A stretch of DNA of 64,000 nt from Cellulomonas_A sp047229345 (GCF_047229345.1 NZ_JBFTER010000012.1:5043-69042), one strand, 5' to 3'. Shown: positions 25,768 to 34,807, counted from the first letter of the stretch. Translations and numbers: made by a program. The notes: generated by a model not told the origin, from the letters alone.

Positions 25768-28700
25768 CGATGGTCGACACGCTCTTCGGGCTCGTCCCGG
25801 TGACCTCGACGGGCCAGCAGTGGGTCGCGCGCGACCTCCAGCTCGTCAACTGGGGCGGGTACGACGGGCACCACCGCGTGCGGCTCGCGTCCACCGCGAC
25901 GCTGCTCTCGGGCGGGTCCGGGTCCGGCAAGTCGACGCTCATGGACGCCTACATCGCGCTGCTGATGCCGCACACGACGCCGTTCAACGGGGCGTCGAAC
26001 GGCGGCGTCGTCGGGCGCCCCCGCGGCAAGGACCAGCGCAACGTGCTGTCCTACGCGCGCGGCAAGGTCGACGAGTCGCGCACCGAGGACGGCACGCGCG
26101 AGAGCGTGCTGCGCGGCGACGGGCGCGACACGTGGTCCGCGATCGCGATGACGTGGGCCGACCAGGCGGGCCGCGAGCTCACCGCCGTGCGCGCCTGGTA
26201 CGTCCCCGCCGCAGCGCGCGCGCTCGACGACGTCGTCGCGGTGCGTGCCACGTGCGACGGGCCGTTCGACCTGCGGGACCTCGAGCCGGCCGCCGCGGAC
26301 CGGCTGGGCCGCGCGGCGGTGACCGCCGCGGGCCTCACACCGTTCGACACCGACCGCGAGCTCACCGCCCGGCTGCACTCGACGCTCGGGATCGGTGCGA
26401 CCGGGGACGGGAACAAGGCCGTCGCGCTGCTCGGGCGCATCCAGGCCGGTCAGCAGATCACCACGGTCGACGCGCTGTACAAGGCGATGGTGCTCGAGGA
26501 GCCCGACACGTTCGCGACCGCCGACGCCGTCGTCGAGCAGTTCGACAAGCTGACGGGGACGCGCGACCAGATGATCACCGCGCGCCAGCAGGTCAAGGCG
26601 CTCGAGCCGATCCGCGCGCACCGCGCCGACATCGAGGCCGCCGTCGAGCGGCTGCGGGTCATCGAGCAGGCCGGGTCGTTCGACGACGGCACCTCGCCCG
26701 CCGCGCTGTGGCGCCACGAGCGCCGGCTCGGCCTGCTGCGCGCGGTCGAGCAGGACCTCCAGCGCCGCCACCAGGACGCCCAGCGCCTCGCCGCCGAGAC
26801 GTCGGGGCGCGTCGAGGCGTCGCGCGCCGAGCTCGACGGGGTCAAGGAGACGCTCTGGTCGTCGGGCGGCGACCGTCTCGCGACCGCGCAGCGCGAGCTC
26901 ACCGGCGCCCGGCAGCGCCTCGACGGGGTCGTGCGCGCCCGGGCCCGGCTCGACGACGTCGTGACCCCCGCCCTCGGCGCCGCGCCGGCCACGCAGGCGG
27001 AGCTCGACGCGGTGGTGCGCCGTGCGGGCGACGCGCTCGCGGACGGCGGCTCCAAGGCCACCGCCCGGAGCGCGTTCGGCGACGCGATGGCCGAGAAGAA
27101 GGACGCGAAGGACGAGCTCGCCGGCCTGACGGCCGAGCGTGCGCGGGTCGCACGCCGGCAGGGCAACATCCCGGGCGACCTCCACCAGGCCCGGGCGGCG
27201 CTCGCGGAGGCGGCGGGCCTCACGGTCGACGACCTGCCCTTCGTCGCCGAGCTCGTCGAGGTGCGGACCGAGCACGAGCCGTGGCGGGACGCCTTCACCC
27301 TCGCGCTCGGCGGCTTCGCGACGCTCCTGCTCCTCGACGCGGCGCACCTGCGCGCCTTCCGCACGGCGATCGACGCGGTGCCCACCGCGCGCCGGATCCG
27401 GTTCGAGGGCGTGCCGACCGGGCTGGAGACCGACGTCGCGCTCGACCCCCGCACGCTGCCCGGTCGCCTCGACCTGCGCGCGACGCCGTTCACCGGGTGG
27501 CTGCGCAGCGAGCTCGCGAGCCGGTTCGCCTACGTGTGCGTCGACACCCCCGGCGAGCTCGCGCAGCACGCCAGGGCGCTCACGCGCGCCGGCCAGGTCT
27601 CCGACGGGCGGCAGGGTGCGCACGGCGGGCAGGGCCGCGCCAACGTGCTCGGCTTCACGAACACCCGCCTGCTGAGCCACCTCGACCAGCAGATCACGCG
27701 CGCGCAGCAGCGGCTCGAGCTCGCCGAGGCGCAGGTCGTCGCCGCCGAAGGGCGCCTCGACCGGCACGAGGTCGAGCGCCGCGCGTTCGAGGCGCTCCGC
27801 GACGTGACCTGGGACCAGGTCGACGTCGCCTCCGCGCAGGCGGAGGTGGACCGGTGGTCGCAGGTCATCGACGACGTCACCTCGGGCAACCCCGAGGTGA
27901 CGCGGCTGCAGCGGCGCGCGACCGAGCTCGAGGCGGCGATCCGCGCGCTCACCGAGGAGCTGGGCCGGACCAAGGGCGCCGCGCACGAGCTCGGCGAGCG
28001 CTGGTCGACGACGACCGACGAGGTCGACGCCGCGCAGCGCGCCCTCGACGAAGCCCGGACGAGCGGCACCACGGTCGCGGCGGACGCGCGCGCGTACCTC
28101 GACGCGCTGCTCGGCGGGGAGGACGGCACCGGGACGGCCGCCGAGATGGCGACCCCGGCCGGGGCGCTCGCCGCGTTCGACGCCGTCGTGGCGCGCGCGA
28201 GCGAGCTGCTGCGCTCGGACCGGCAGGCGGCGCAGCAGGTCCTCGGGACGGCGCGGGACGCGCTGCGGCGGACGTTCGAGACGTTCGTCGAGCGCTGGCC
28301 CGACCCCGACCTGGGCACGGACCCCGACGCGTCGTACGCCGACTTCGCGCGCCTGCTCGCCGAGCTCGAGACGCACGGCCTGCACGAGCTCGAGGGGGAG
28401 TGGCGCACGAGTCTCCTGCGGCTCTCGGGCAACGACCTGACCGACCTGCACAACGCGCTGAGCCGGTCGGTGCGGGAGATCAAGGAGCGCATCCGTCCGG
28501 TCAACGACATCCTCGCCGACCTGCCCTTCGCGGACGACGAGCACCGGCTGCGCATCGACGCGCGCGACACCCAGTCGACGGTCGTCGCGCGGTTCCGCAA
28601 GGAGCTCCGCGACCTGCGCGAGGTGCTGCAGACCGAGGCGACCGACGCGGAGCGCGAGCGCCGGTACGTGCGGATGGCGAAGGTCATCGACCGGGTCCGG

Positions 28701-29138
28701 CGCACGTCGCCCGACTTCGCCGACCTCGTCGATGTGCGCCGCCACGTGCGGCTCAGCGCCGAGAAGGTCGACCTCGAGGGACGGCACGTCGCTCTCTACG
28801 ACCACATCGGCGAGAAGTCCGGCGGCGAGTCCCAGGAGCTCGTCGCGTTCATCGTCGGCGCCGCGCTGCGCTACCAGCTCGGCGACGCCGGCGCGGACCG
28901 CCCCCGCTACGCCCCGGTCTTCCTCGACGAGGCGCTCATCAAGGCCGACGCGCGGTTCACCGGGCGGGCGATCGGCGCGTGGCGCGGGCTCGGCTTCCAG
29001 CTCGTGATCGGCGCCCCCAACGACAAGTTCGGTGCGCTCGAGCCGCACGTCGACCTCAAGTACGTGGTGCTCAAGGACGCCACGGGCCGGTCGAGGACCA
29101 AGCTCGTCGCGGGTGTGCCCGACGGGACGGGCGACTGA
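25764..29138 (+). CDS. jetC: JetC/MksB-like SMC ATPase
   Basis: 1124 aa. SMC/MukB-like ATPase with the head split between the two ends: Walker A GGSGSGKST at about 50-58, and at the C-terminus the ABC signature KSGGES (about 1018-1023), Walker B YAPVFLDEAL (about 1049-1058) and the following D-loop region. In between are long coiled-coil arms (about 270-420 and 640-1000) around a hinge-like globular part (about 470-640). In Wadjet type I the complex extrudes DNA and activates nuclease JetD; in MksBEF systems it organises chromosomes. No jetD gene follows. Confidence 0.92.
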   Translation: MTMVDTLFGLVPVTSTGQQWVARDLQLVNWGGYDGHHRVRLASTATLLSGGSGSGKSTLMDAYIALLMPHTTPFNGASNGGVVGRPRGKDQRNVLSYARGKVDESRTEDGTRESVLRGDGRDTWSAIAMTWADQAGRELTAVRAWYVPAAARALDDVVAVRATCDGPFDLRDLEPAAADRLGRAAVTAAGLTPFDTDRELTARLHSTLGIGATGDGNKAVALLGRIQAGQQITTVDALYKAMVLEEPDTFATADAVVEQFDKLTGTRDQMITARQQVKALEPIRAHRADIEAAVERLRVIEQAGSFDDGTSPAALWRHERRLGLLRAVEQDLQRRHQDAQRLAAETSGRVEASRAELDGVKETLWSSGGDRLATAQRELTGARQRLDGVVRARARLDDVVTPALGAAPATQAELDAVVRRAGDALADGGSKATARSAFGDAMAEKKDAKDELAGLTAERARVARRQGNIPGDLHQARAALAEAAGLTVDDLPFVAELVEVRTEHEPWRDAFTLALGGFATLLLLDAAHLRAFRTAIDAVPTARRIRFEGVPTGLETDVALDPRTLPGRLDLRATPFTGWLRSELASRFAYVCVDTPGELAQHARALTRAGQVSDGRQGAHGGQGRANVLGFTNTRLLSHLDQQITRAQQRLELAEAQVVAAEGRLDRHEVERRAFEALRDVTWDQVDVASAQAEVDRWSQVIDDVTSGNPEVTRLQRRATELEAAIRALTEELGRTKGAAHELGERWSTTTDEVDAAQRALDEARTSGTTVAADARAYLDALLGGEDGTGTAAEMATPAGALAAFDAVVARASELLRSDRQAAQQVLGTARDALRRTFETFVERWPDPDLGTDPDASYADFARLLAELETHGLHELEGEWRTSLLRLSGNDLTDLHNALSRSVREIKERIRPVNDILADLPFADDEHRLRIDARDTQSTVVARFRKELRDLREVLQTEATDAERERRYVRMAKVIDRVRRTSPDFADLVDVRRHVRLSAEKVDLEGRHVALYDHIGEKSGGESQELVAFIVGAALRYQLGDAGADRPRYAPVFLDEALIKADARFTGRAIGAWRGLGFQLVIGAPNDKFGALEPHVDLKYVVLKDATGRSRTKLVAGVPDGTGD

Positions 29139-29178
29139 CCGGACGGCTGTGCGCCGGACCTCGACCTGCGCCACCCGG

Positions 29179-30417
29179 TCAGCGGCTGCCCACGTCCGCG
29201 GGGCTGCGCCGGCGGCGTGAGGCCACGAGGAACGGCAGCGCGAGCAGGTTGATCCCCGCCCCGATCAGGTAGCTCGTGCCGTACCCCCACACGTCGGCCG
29301 CGCGCCCGAGCGCGGGCTGCACCACGACACCGCCGACGCTGCCGACGAGCGAGTCGAACGACAGCACCGTCGCGCGCTGCTCGGACGGGACGAGGTCGTT
29401 GAGGTACGCCTGCCGGACGGGCGTGACGGCCGCCGCGGCGACGCCCCACAGCACGAGCAGCCCGAGCGCGAGCGCGAAGCCGTCGACCAGCCCGAGGAGC
29501 GCCAGCGTCGCGGCGCCCGCCGCCGTGCCGCCGATCAGCACCGTGGTGCGCCGCCGCACGAGGTGGCGCACCCGGGGCGCGAGCGCGCCGCCGAGGATCT
29601 GCGAGCCCGCGATGACGGCGGCGGCGAGACCGGCGACGGCGTACGCGTCAGGGTCGCCGTAGAGCTCGAGCAGGAACGGCTGCATCGCGTAGAAGGCGTA
29701 CACGCCGACGCCCGAGACGAACGGGGCCGCGAGCATGAGCCAGCGCACGGGCGGGTTGCCGAGGCCGTGGTGGAGCGACTGCGTGAGGATCGCGCGCACC
29801 GCGTCCCCGGGCCGGGCGTGGGCAGCGGGGGTGAAGCCGAGGTCACGCATGAAGACGGCCGCGACGACGAGCATGACGAGCAGGACGCCGGCCCGCAGCA
29901 GGAACGGCACGCCGAGGTTCGTGACCTGGGCGATCACGCCGCCCGCGACGGCGCCGACCAGCATCGCGGCGCCGCCCGCCACCTGCCCGCGTGCGAACAC
30001 CGGCTCGAGCGCGCCGGCGTACCCGGTGGCGCGCAGCGCGTCCACGAGCCACGCCTCGACCGCCCCCGAGAAGAACGTGAACCCGAGCCCGAGGAGCACC
30101 GACACGACGGCCCACGCCCAGAACGGTCCCTCGACCTGCCACAGCGCCCAGTACAGGAGGGTCGACGCGGCGAGCGTGACGGTCCCGAGCAGGTAGGACG
30201 CGCGTCGACCGCGGGAGTCCGCGACCACGCCCGTCGGGACCTCGAACAGCACCATGCCCGCGGTGAAGAAGGCGTTGGCCGCGAACGCCTCGACGTTGCT
30301 CAGGCCCGCGTCGAGCAGGAACAGCGTGTTGATGCCCCAGATGAACGCCGTCGCGAGCGTGTTGCCGACGACGAGCGCGAGGTAGGTCCGCTGCACCCGA
30401 CGGGCGAGGAGCGTCAT
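29179..30417 (-). CDS. MFS transporter
   Basis: 412 aa, about twelve membrane helices. The loop between helices 2 and 3 carries the MFS motif A variant GVVADSRGRRAS, and a second copy of the pattern occurs after the central loop (LAPRVRHLVRRRT). It looks like a drug or metabolite efflux permease of the group whose homologues are annotated only as MFS; the substrate is not readable. A CAGGCT hexamer lies 6 nt before the ATG. The gene is convergent with jetC (40 bp apart) and occupies the position where jetD would be expected. Confidence 0.88.
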   Translation of the reverse strand: MTLLARRVQRTYLALVVGNTLATAFIWGINTLFLLDAGLSNVEAFAANAFFTAGMVLFEVPTGVVADSRGRRASYLLGTVTLAASTLLYWALWQVEGPFWAWAVVSVLLGLGFTFFSGAVEAWLVDALRATGYAGALEPVFARGQVAGGAAMLVGAVAGGVIAQVTNLGVPFLLRAGVLLVMLVVAAVFMRDLGFTPAAHARPGDAVRAILTQSLHHGLGNPPVRWLMLAAPFVSGVGVYAFYAMQPFLLELYGDPDAYAVAGLAAAVIAGSQILGGALAPRVRHLVRRRTTVLIGGTAAGAATLALLGLVDGFALALGLLVLWGVAAAAVTPVRQAYLNDLVPSEQRATVLSFDSLVGSVGGVVVQPALGRAADVWGYGTSYLIGAGINLLALPFLVASRRRRSPADVGSR

Positions 30418-30540
30418 CGGGCGAGCCTGTCACCGCTCCGGCGCCAGGGCCAGACGTGAGCCGGCCCCTGCCCGACGCGCCCGAGGTCCCGTCCGGTCCG
30501 GCGACCCGCTCCGGTTGAGCGACGCCCGTCCGCGCCTGAT

Positions 30541-30757
30541 GCTGGATCGGTGACGCCGACCGCCGTGAACCGTTCTCGACGTGCGGTGCTCGACGTCCAC
30601 GGGCACCTGGTGCCCTCTCGGTCCGGGCGGTCCTCGACCGCCGGGACGCGCTCACGCACGCGGGTCACGCCCGCGCCGGGTGCTGGAGCGGACTCGTCGT
30701 CGACGAGGCCGCGCTGACGTCCGGGGACTGTGCCCTGCGTGCGTGGGAGCCGGCTGA
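30541..30757 (+). pseudogene. Decayed fur-family (FurA-like) peroxide regulator gene
   Basis: Fragments of a Fur protein appear in order but in different frames. VTPTAVNRSRRAVLD from 30550 resembles the first helices of the DNA-binding domain. SVRAVLDRRDALTHAGHAR from 30618 resembles the Fur segment S-x-Q-A-V-Y-D-x-L-x-A-L-T-x-A-G-L. GLVVDEAALT (to 30719) is followed, after a one-base frame loss, by RGLCPACVGAG and a stop at 30755-30757, matching the Fur C-terminus with its C-x-x-C zinc ligands. Large parts of the metal-binding middle are missing. In actinobacteria fur genes commonly lie directly before catalase genes, as here. Confidence 0.6.
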
Positions 30758-30816
30758 GTCCGCCCCCAGCCGGTCCGCAGCTGATCCGCCCAGCTGAGAC
30801 CCGAAGGAGCACGACC

Positions 30817-32475
30817 ATGACCGATGTCGCCTCGCAGCACTCCGCGCCCGACGACGACCGTCCCGTCCTGACGACGCGTCAGGGCCATCCCGTCTACGAC
30901 AACCAGAACCAGCGGACCGTCGGCGCCCGCGGGCCCGCGACGCTCGAGAACTACCACTTCCTGGAGAAGATCAGCCACTTCGACCGCGAGCGCATCCCCG
31001 AGCGGGTCGTGCACGCGCGCGGCTTCGTCGCGTACGGGTACTTCGAGGCGACCGGCCGGTGGGGCGACGAGCCGATCTCCCGCTACACGCGCGCGAAGCT
31101 GTTCCAGGAGGAGGGGAAGCGCACCGACCTCGCGATCCGGTTCTCGTCCGTGATCGGGGGCCGCGACTCCTCCGAGGCGGCGCGCGACCCGCGCGGCTTC
31201 GCCGTGAAGTTCTACACGGAGGACGGCAACTGGGACCTCGTCGGCAACAACCTCGGCGTGTTCTTCATCCGGGACGCGATCAAGTTCCCCGACGTCATCC
31301 ACTCGCTCAAGCCGGACCCGGTGACGTTCCGCCAGGAGCCGGCCCGCATCTTCGACTTCATGTCGCAGACGCCCGAGGCGATGCACATGCTCGTCAACCT
31401 GTTCAGCCCGCGCGGGATCCCGGCGAGCTACCGCACGATGCAGGGCTTCGGGGTGAACACCTACAAGTGGGTCAACGCCCAGGGGGAGACGCACCTCGTG
31501 AAGTACCACTGGATGCCGAGCGAGGGGGTCAAGAGCCTCACGGCGGCCGACGCCGCGGCGATCCAGGCGAACGACCTGGGGCACGCCTCGAAGGACCTCT
31601 ACGAGGCCATCGAGCGGGGCGACTTCCCCGAGTGGGAGCTGCGGGTGCAGCTCATGTCCGACGACGAGCACCCCGAGCTCGACTTCGACCCGCTCGACGA
31701 CACCAAGGTGTGGCCCGAGAACGAGTTCCCCCCGAAGGTCGTGGGCCGCATGGTGCTCGACCGCAACATGCGCGACCACTTCACCGAGAACGAGCAGATC
31801 GCGTTCGGCACCGGCGTCCTCGTCGACGGGCTCGACTTCTCCGACGACAAGATGCTGGTCGGGCGCACGTTCTCCTACAGCGACACGCAGCGCTACCGCG
31901 TCGGCCCGAACTACCTGCAGCTGCCCGTGAACCAGGCGCGCCACGCCGAGGTCCGCACGAACCAGCAGGGCGGGCAGATGGCGTACCGCGTCGACCCCGT
32001 GGGCGCGAACCCGCACGTGAACTACGAGCCGTCGATCACGGGCGGGCTGCGGGAGGGCACCTACCCGACGCATGACGAGCAGGGCCCGGAGATCACCGGG
32101 CGCCTGACCCGCAAGCGCATCCCGCGCACGAACGACTACACGCAGGCGGGCCAGCGCTACCAGCTCATGGAGCAGTGGGAGAAGGACGACCTGGTGCACA
32201 ACCTCGTGACGAACATCGGCGAGGCGGCGCGCGAGGTCCAGGAGCGCATGGTGTGGCACTTCCTGCTGTGCGACGACGAGCTCGGCGCGCGCGTCGGGGA
32301 GGGCCTCGGCATCACCGCGGACGACGTCCGGCACCTGCCGCCGCTCCAGAGCCAGACGCTCTCGGACGCCGAGCTGGACCGGCTCGCGAACCTCGGCAAG
32401 AACGGCCCGCGCGACGTCACGGGGCTGGAGATGACGCACTGCGTGCCCGACGAGCGCGTCGTCGTCGCCGGCTGA
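30817..32475 (+). CDS. katA: Monofunctional haem catalase
   Basis: 552 aa. Converts hydrogen peroxide to water and oxygen in the cytoplasm. The distal His H66 lies in ERVVHARGF, the partner Asn in VGNN (about 142-145), and the proximal haem ligand Y354 in RTFSYSDTQRYRVGPNYLQLP; the R-x-x-x-Y pattern is intact. Length and lack of an extra C-terminal flavodoxin-like domain fit the small-subunit KatA group. AAGGAG at 30803-30808 sits 8 nt before the ATG. Upstream lies the fur remnant, so the usual peroxide-sensing repression may be gone or handled elsewhere. A strong hairpin follows the gene. Confidence 0.95.
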   Translation: MTDVASQHSAPDDDRPVLTTRQGHPVYDNQNQRTVGARGPATLENYHFLEKISHFDRERIPERVVHARGFVAYGYFEATGRWGDEPISRYTRAKLFQEEGKRTDLAIRFSSVIGGRDSSEAARDPRGFAVKFYTEDGNWDLVGNNLGVFFIRDAIKFPDVIHSLKPDPVTFRQEPARIFDFMSQTPEAMHMLVNLFSPRGIPASYRTMQGFGVNTYKWVNAQGETHLVKYHWMPSEGVKSLTAADAAAIQANDLGHASKDLYEAIERGDFPEWELRVQLMSDDEHPELDFDPLDDTKVWPENEFPPKVVGRMVLDRNMRDHFTENEQIAFGTGVLVDGLDFSDDKMLVGRTFSYSDTQRYRVGPNYLQLPVNQARHAEVRTNQQGGQMAYRVDPVGANPHVNYEPSITGGLREGTYPTHDEQGPEITGRLTRKRIPRTNDYTQAGQRYQLMEQWEKDDLVHNLVTNIGEAAREVQERMVWHFLLCDDELGARVGEGLGITADDVRHLPPLQSQTLSDAELDRLANLGKNGPRDVTGLEMTHCVPDERVVVAG

Positions 32476-32498
32476 CCTGCGCCGCGACCACGCTGCTC

Positions 32499-32537
32499 CG
32501 CGGCGGCGGGACCCCTCGCCGGGTGCCCGCCGCCGCG
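32499..32537 (+). terminator. Terminator of the catalase gene
   Basis: CGCGGCGGCGGG (32499-32510) and CCCGCCGCCGCG (32526-32537) make a perfect 12-bp stem with a 15-nt loop, 24 bp after the stop codon. Confidence 0.7.
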
Positions 32538-32628
32538 ACGTGGCCGCACGGCTCGCGGCACGTCGGGTCGTCGTGCGCGGCGTCCTCGCTCCCTGGAGCG
32601 GGCTCCGCCCGGGCGGCCTCGCGCGCCG

Positions 32629-33045
32629 TCAGGAGGGCGTGCCCGCGTCCGGTGGCGCCGCATCGGTGCCCGCGCCGGACGCCGAGGCGGTGTACCCCCG
32701 CCCCGGCCAGTACGCCCACTCCTCGAAGTGCTCCGCGCGGCCGTCGTCGGCGAAGCGCAGCACCCACAGGTCGCGGTACTCCTGCGGCTCGTCCCCGCCG
32801 TAGTGCACCTCGGCGCGCACCACGGCGACCGGCCACGTCACCGCGACCGGCTCGGCCCGCATCGTGAACGGGGTGTCGTCGGACCAGAAGTCCCGGATCG
32901 CCTGCCAGCCGACGAGCGGCGGCTCGTACGGCGAGCGCAGGTAGTGCGCCTCGGGCGTGAACAGCCGCTCGACGGCGGTCGGGTCGTCGTCCCGCCACGC
33001 GCGCTCGTACTGCTCGACCCACTCCATGACTGCCGCGGCGTCCAC
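32629..33045 (-). CDS. SnoaL/NTF2-like protein
   Basis: 138 aa from GTG 33045 (a TTG 12 codons earlier is possible). One cone-shaped NTF2-like domain: VMEWVEQYERAWRDDDPTAVERLFTPEAHYLRSPYEPPLVGWQAIRDFW is the typical N-terminal helix-strand pattern, followed by VAVVRAEVHYGGDEPQEYRDLWVLRFADDGRAEHFEEWAYWP. Members include small enzymes and ligand-binding proteins; no catalytic assignment is possible. The last 20 residues are Ala/Gly/Pro-rich and probably disordered. Confidence 0.8.
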   Translation of the reverse strand: MDAAAVMEWVEQYERAWRDDDPTAVERLFTPEAHYLRSPYEPPLVGWQAIRDFWSDDTPFTMRAEPVAVTWPVAVVRAEVHYGGDEPQEYRDLWVLRFADDGRAEHFEEWAYWPGRGYTASASGAGTDAAPPDAGTPS

Positions 33046-33132
33046 GGTCGTATCGTCCTGCGCCCACGCGGACGCGGACAAGGTCCTGTCGGCGCGTCGT
33101 CGGCGCGGTGCCGTGCCGTGCGACCGGGGCGG

Positions 33133-33909
33133 CTACCGCGTCGCGGTCCTCGCACCGCCCGGCACCGCGAACGGGCGGCCGAACACGGTCCGCACGCCGG
33201 GCGACCACAGCACCGAGTCGGGCGTCCGGCCGGCGAGGCCGTCCAGGCCGCCGGCGGCGACGAGCGAGTCGTCGAGCTCGTGCAGCGTCGCGGTGTGCAG
33301 CGGCCAGGGGCCGTGCTCGTTCGGCACGTACAGCAGCCGACCCAGGTGCCGGGTGTGCAGGCCCCAGCGCGCGGTGAGGAACTGCGCGAGCGCGTCGGGC
33401 TCGGCGATCCGCGCTCCGGGGGTCACCACCACGCGGCCGCCCGCGCCGCGCGGCCCGGGGGCCAGCCGCGACGTCGTGTAGGTGAGCCGGTCGCCGTCGG
33501 CCCGGATCCGCATGCGGGCCCAGACGTACGGCAGCCCGAACGCGAGCCGGGCGCCGACCACGACCGCGAGCCGCGCCGCGTCGAGCGAGCGGAACACGAC
33601 GCCCCGGCGCCCCTCGGCGTCGACCGAGTAGAGCCGCACGTTCGTCTCCGCGAACGTCCCGAACCACGGGACGCCGGGACCCCGGCCGAGCGCGGCGCCG
33701 GCGAGCCGGAAGGGCACGAGGCCGACCCACGCGGCGCCGTCGTGGACGTCGGGCGTGGTGCCGTGCGGCAGCAGCGGGGCGACCTGCGCCGGGTCGACCC
33801 GCCAGTGCACGAACGTCAGGTCCTCCCAGCGCTGCGACAGGATCACGCGGCCGTGCAGGCCGGGGGCGTCGACCGAGACGGGCAGCGGGGGCACGGGCGC
33901 AGGGGTCAC
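33133..33909 (-). CDS. DUF2071 (YqjF-like) protein
   Basis: 258 aa. The sequence WEDLTFVHWRVDPAQVAPLLPHG near the start and FAETNVRLYSVDAEGRRGVVFRSLDAARL in the middle are the recognisable DUF2071/YqjF blocks. The fold resembles acetoacetate decarboxylase, but the function of the family is not established. GTG at 33909 is chosen because CACGCT ends 6 nt before it and the protein then starts at the domain. It stands between the NTF2-like gene and a 71-aa gene, all on the minus strand, with gaps of about 90-110 bp. Confidence 0.8.
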   Translation of the reverse strand: MTPAPVPPLPVSVDAPGLHGRVILSQRWEDLTFVHWRVDPAQVAPLLPHGTTPDVHDGAAWVGLVPFRLAGAALGRGPGVPWFGTFAETNVRLYSVDAEGRRGVVFRSLDAARLAVVVGARLAFGLPYVWARMRIRADGDRLTYTTSRLAPGPRGAGGRVVVTPGARIAEPDALAQFLTARWGLHTRHLGRLLYVPNEHGPWPLHTATLHELDDSLVAAGGLDGLAGRTPDSVLWSPGVRTVFGRPFAVPGGARTATR

Positions 33910-34022
33910 GGGGACAGCGTGCACCCTCGTGGCGCGCGACGGGCCGGGGCCGTCAGGTGGGGCCGGGTGCGACCCCGACGACCGTCTGCACGGCCTCCGG
34001 GACCGCGTGGTGGTGTGCCCGG

Positions 34023-34238
34023 TCAGCCCTGCTCGTCGCGCTGCACGAGGTACACGCGGCCGTCCGGCCCGACGACGCGGGACAGCTCGGCGTTGAGCCG
34101 GGCCTCGCGTGCGGCCTCGTCGGCGTTGGCCCGGCGGCCCGGCCGGTCGGCGCCGAGCTCCGGCGGCCCGAAGAAGCGCAGCAGGTAGCGCTCGGTGAAC
34201 CGCATCCCCCAGGAGCGGCGCGGGCTGGCCTCGGTCAC
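34023..34238 (-). CDS. 71-aa hypothetical protein divergent from the OhrR-like regulator
   Basis: Starts at GTG 34238 with CAGGAG 10 nt upstream. The sequence has a conserved-looking core RSWGMRFTERYLLRFFGPPELG, then a charged Arg/Glu helix and VVGPDGRVYLVQRDEQG. Proteins with this core occur widely in actinobacteria as hypotheticals in my recollection, with no known function. It shares its upstream region, including the 10-bp inverted repeat, with the regulator gene, so it is a likely target of that regulator. Confidence 0.6.
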   Translation of the reverse strand: MTEASPRRSWGMRFTERYLLRFFGPPELGADRPGRRANADEAAREARLNAELSRVVGPDGRVYLVQRDEQG

Positions 34239-34289
34239 GGTGGTCTCCTGGGTCGGGGGAGGGCGGTCGGGGTCGTGCGGCCGAAATTC

Positions 34290-34320
34290 GCTGAGTGCAC
34301 AAACCATCAGTGCACTCAGC
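34290..34320. promoter_or_regulatory. Operator-like inverted repeat between the 71-aa gene and the OhrR-like gene
   Basis: GCTGAGTGCA (34290-34299) and TGCACTCAGC (34311-34320) are perfect 10-bp inverted arms separated by 11 bp. The site lies between divergent genes in a locally AT-richer stretch and ends 17 bp before the regulator's -10 element, a position suited to MarR-family autorepression. Confidence 0.75.
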
Positions 34321-34337
34321 ATAACCGCGAACGCGGC

Positions 34338-34343
34338 TAGACT
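34338..34343 (+). promoter_or_regulatory. Probable -10 element of the OhrR-like gene
   Basis: TAGACT, 8 nt before the GTG at 34352, no Shine-Dalgarno; the -35 region falls in the right arm of the inverted repeat. Confidence 0.5.
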
Positions 34344-34351
34344 CCTGCACC

Positions 34352-34807
34352 GTGACGACCTCCGCCCCGGCGACGCCGGACCTGCTCGCGCTCGACCGGC
34401 AGGTCTGCTTCGCGCTCGCCGTCGCGGCCCGCGAGGTCACCGCGGCCTACAAGCCGCTGCTCGAGCCGCTCGGGCTCACGCACCCCCAGTACCTCGTCAT
34501 GCTCGCGCTGTGGGAGGCGAGCCCCGTCCGCGCGGGCGACCTCGCGCGCCGGCTCAGCCTCGAGCCGGCGACGCTCTCCCCGCTGCTCAAGCGGCTCGAG
34601 GCCCGGGGCCTCGTCACGCGGGCACGCGACCCGCGCGACGAGCGGGCGCTCGCGGTCACGCTGACCGCCCAGGGCGCCGCGCTGCGCACCGCGGCCGAGC
34701 GCATCCCGCCGGCCGTCGTCGACCGGCTCGGGATGGGGCTCGACGAGCTCGAGCACCTGCGCGACTCGCTCACGTCGCTCATCGCCGCGGCCCGGTCCGG
34801 CGCCTGA
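34352..34807 (+). CDS. OhrR-like MarR-family redox-sensing regulator
   Basis: 151 aa. The N-terminus LDRQVCFALAVAAREVTAAYKPLLEPLGLTHPQYLVML closely follows OhrR, the one-cysteine organic-peroxide sensor, with the reactive Cys at C19. The winged helix spans about 60-105 (LARRLSLEPATLSPLLKRLEARGLV). Of the two tyrosines that contact the Cys in Bacillus OhrR, one is kept (Y33) and the other is His (H44). No ohr thiol peroxidase gene is adjacent, so the regulon is unclear. It probably represses itself and the divergent small gene through the inverted repeat. Confidence 0.85.
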   Translation: MTTSAPATPDLLALDRQVCFALAVAAREVTAAYKPLLEPLGLTHPQYLVMLALWEASPVRAGDLARRLSLEPATLSPLLKRLEARGLVTRARDPRDERALAVTLTAQGAALRTAAERIPPAVVDRLGMGLDELEHLRDSLTSLIAAARSGA

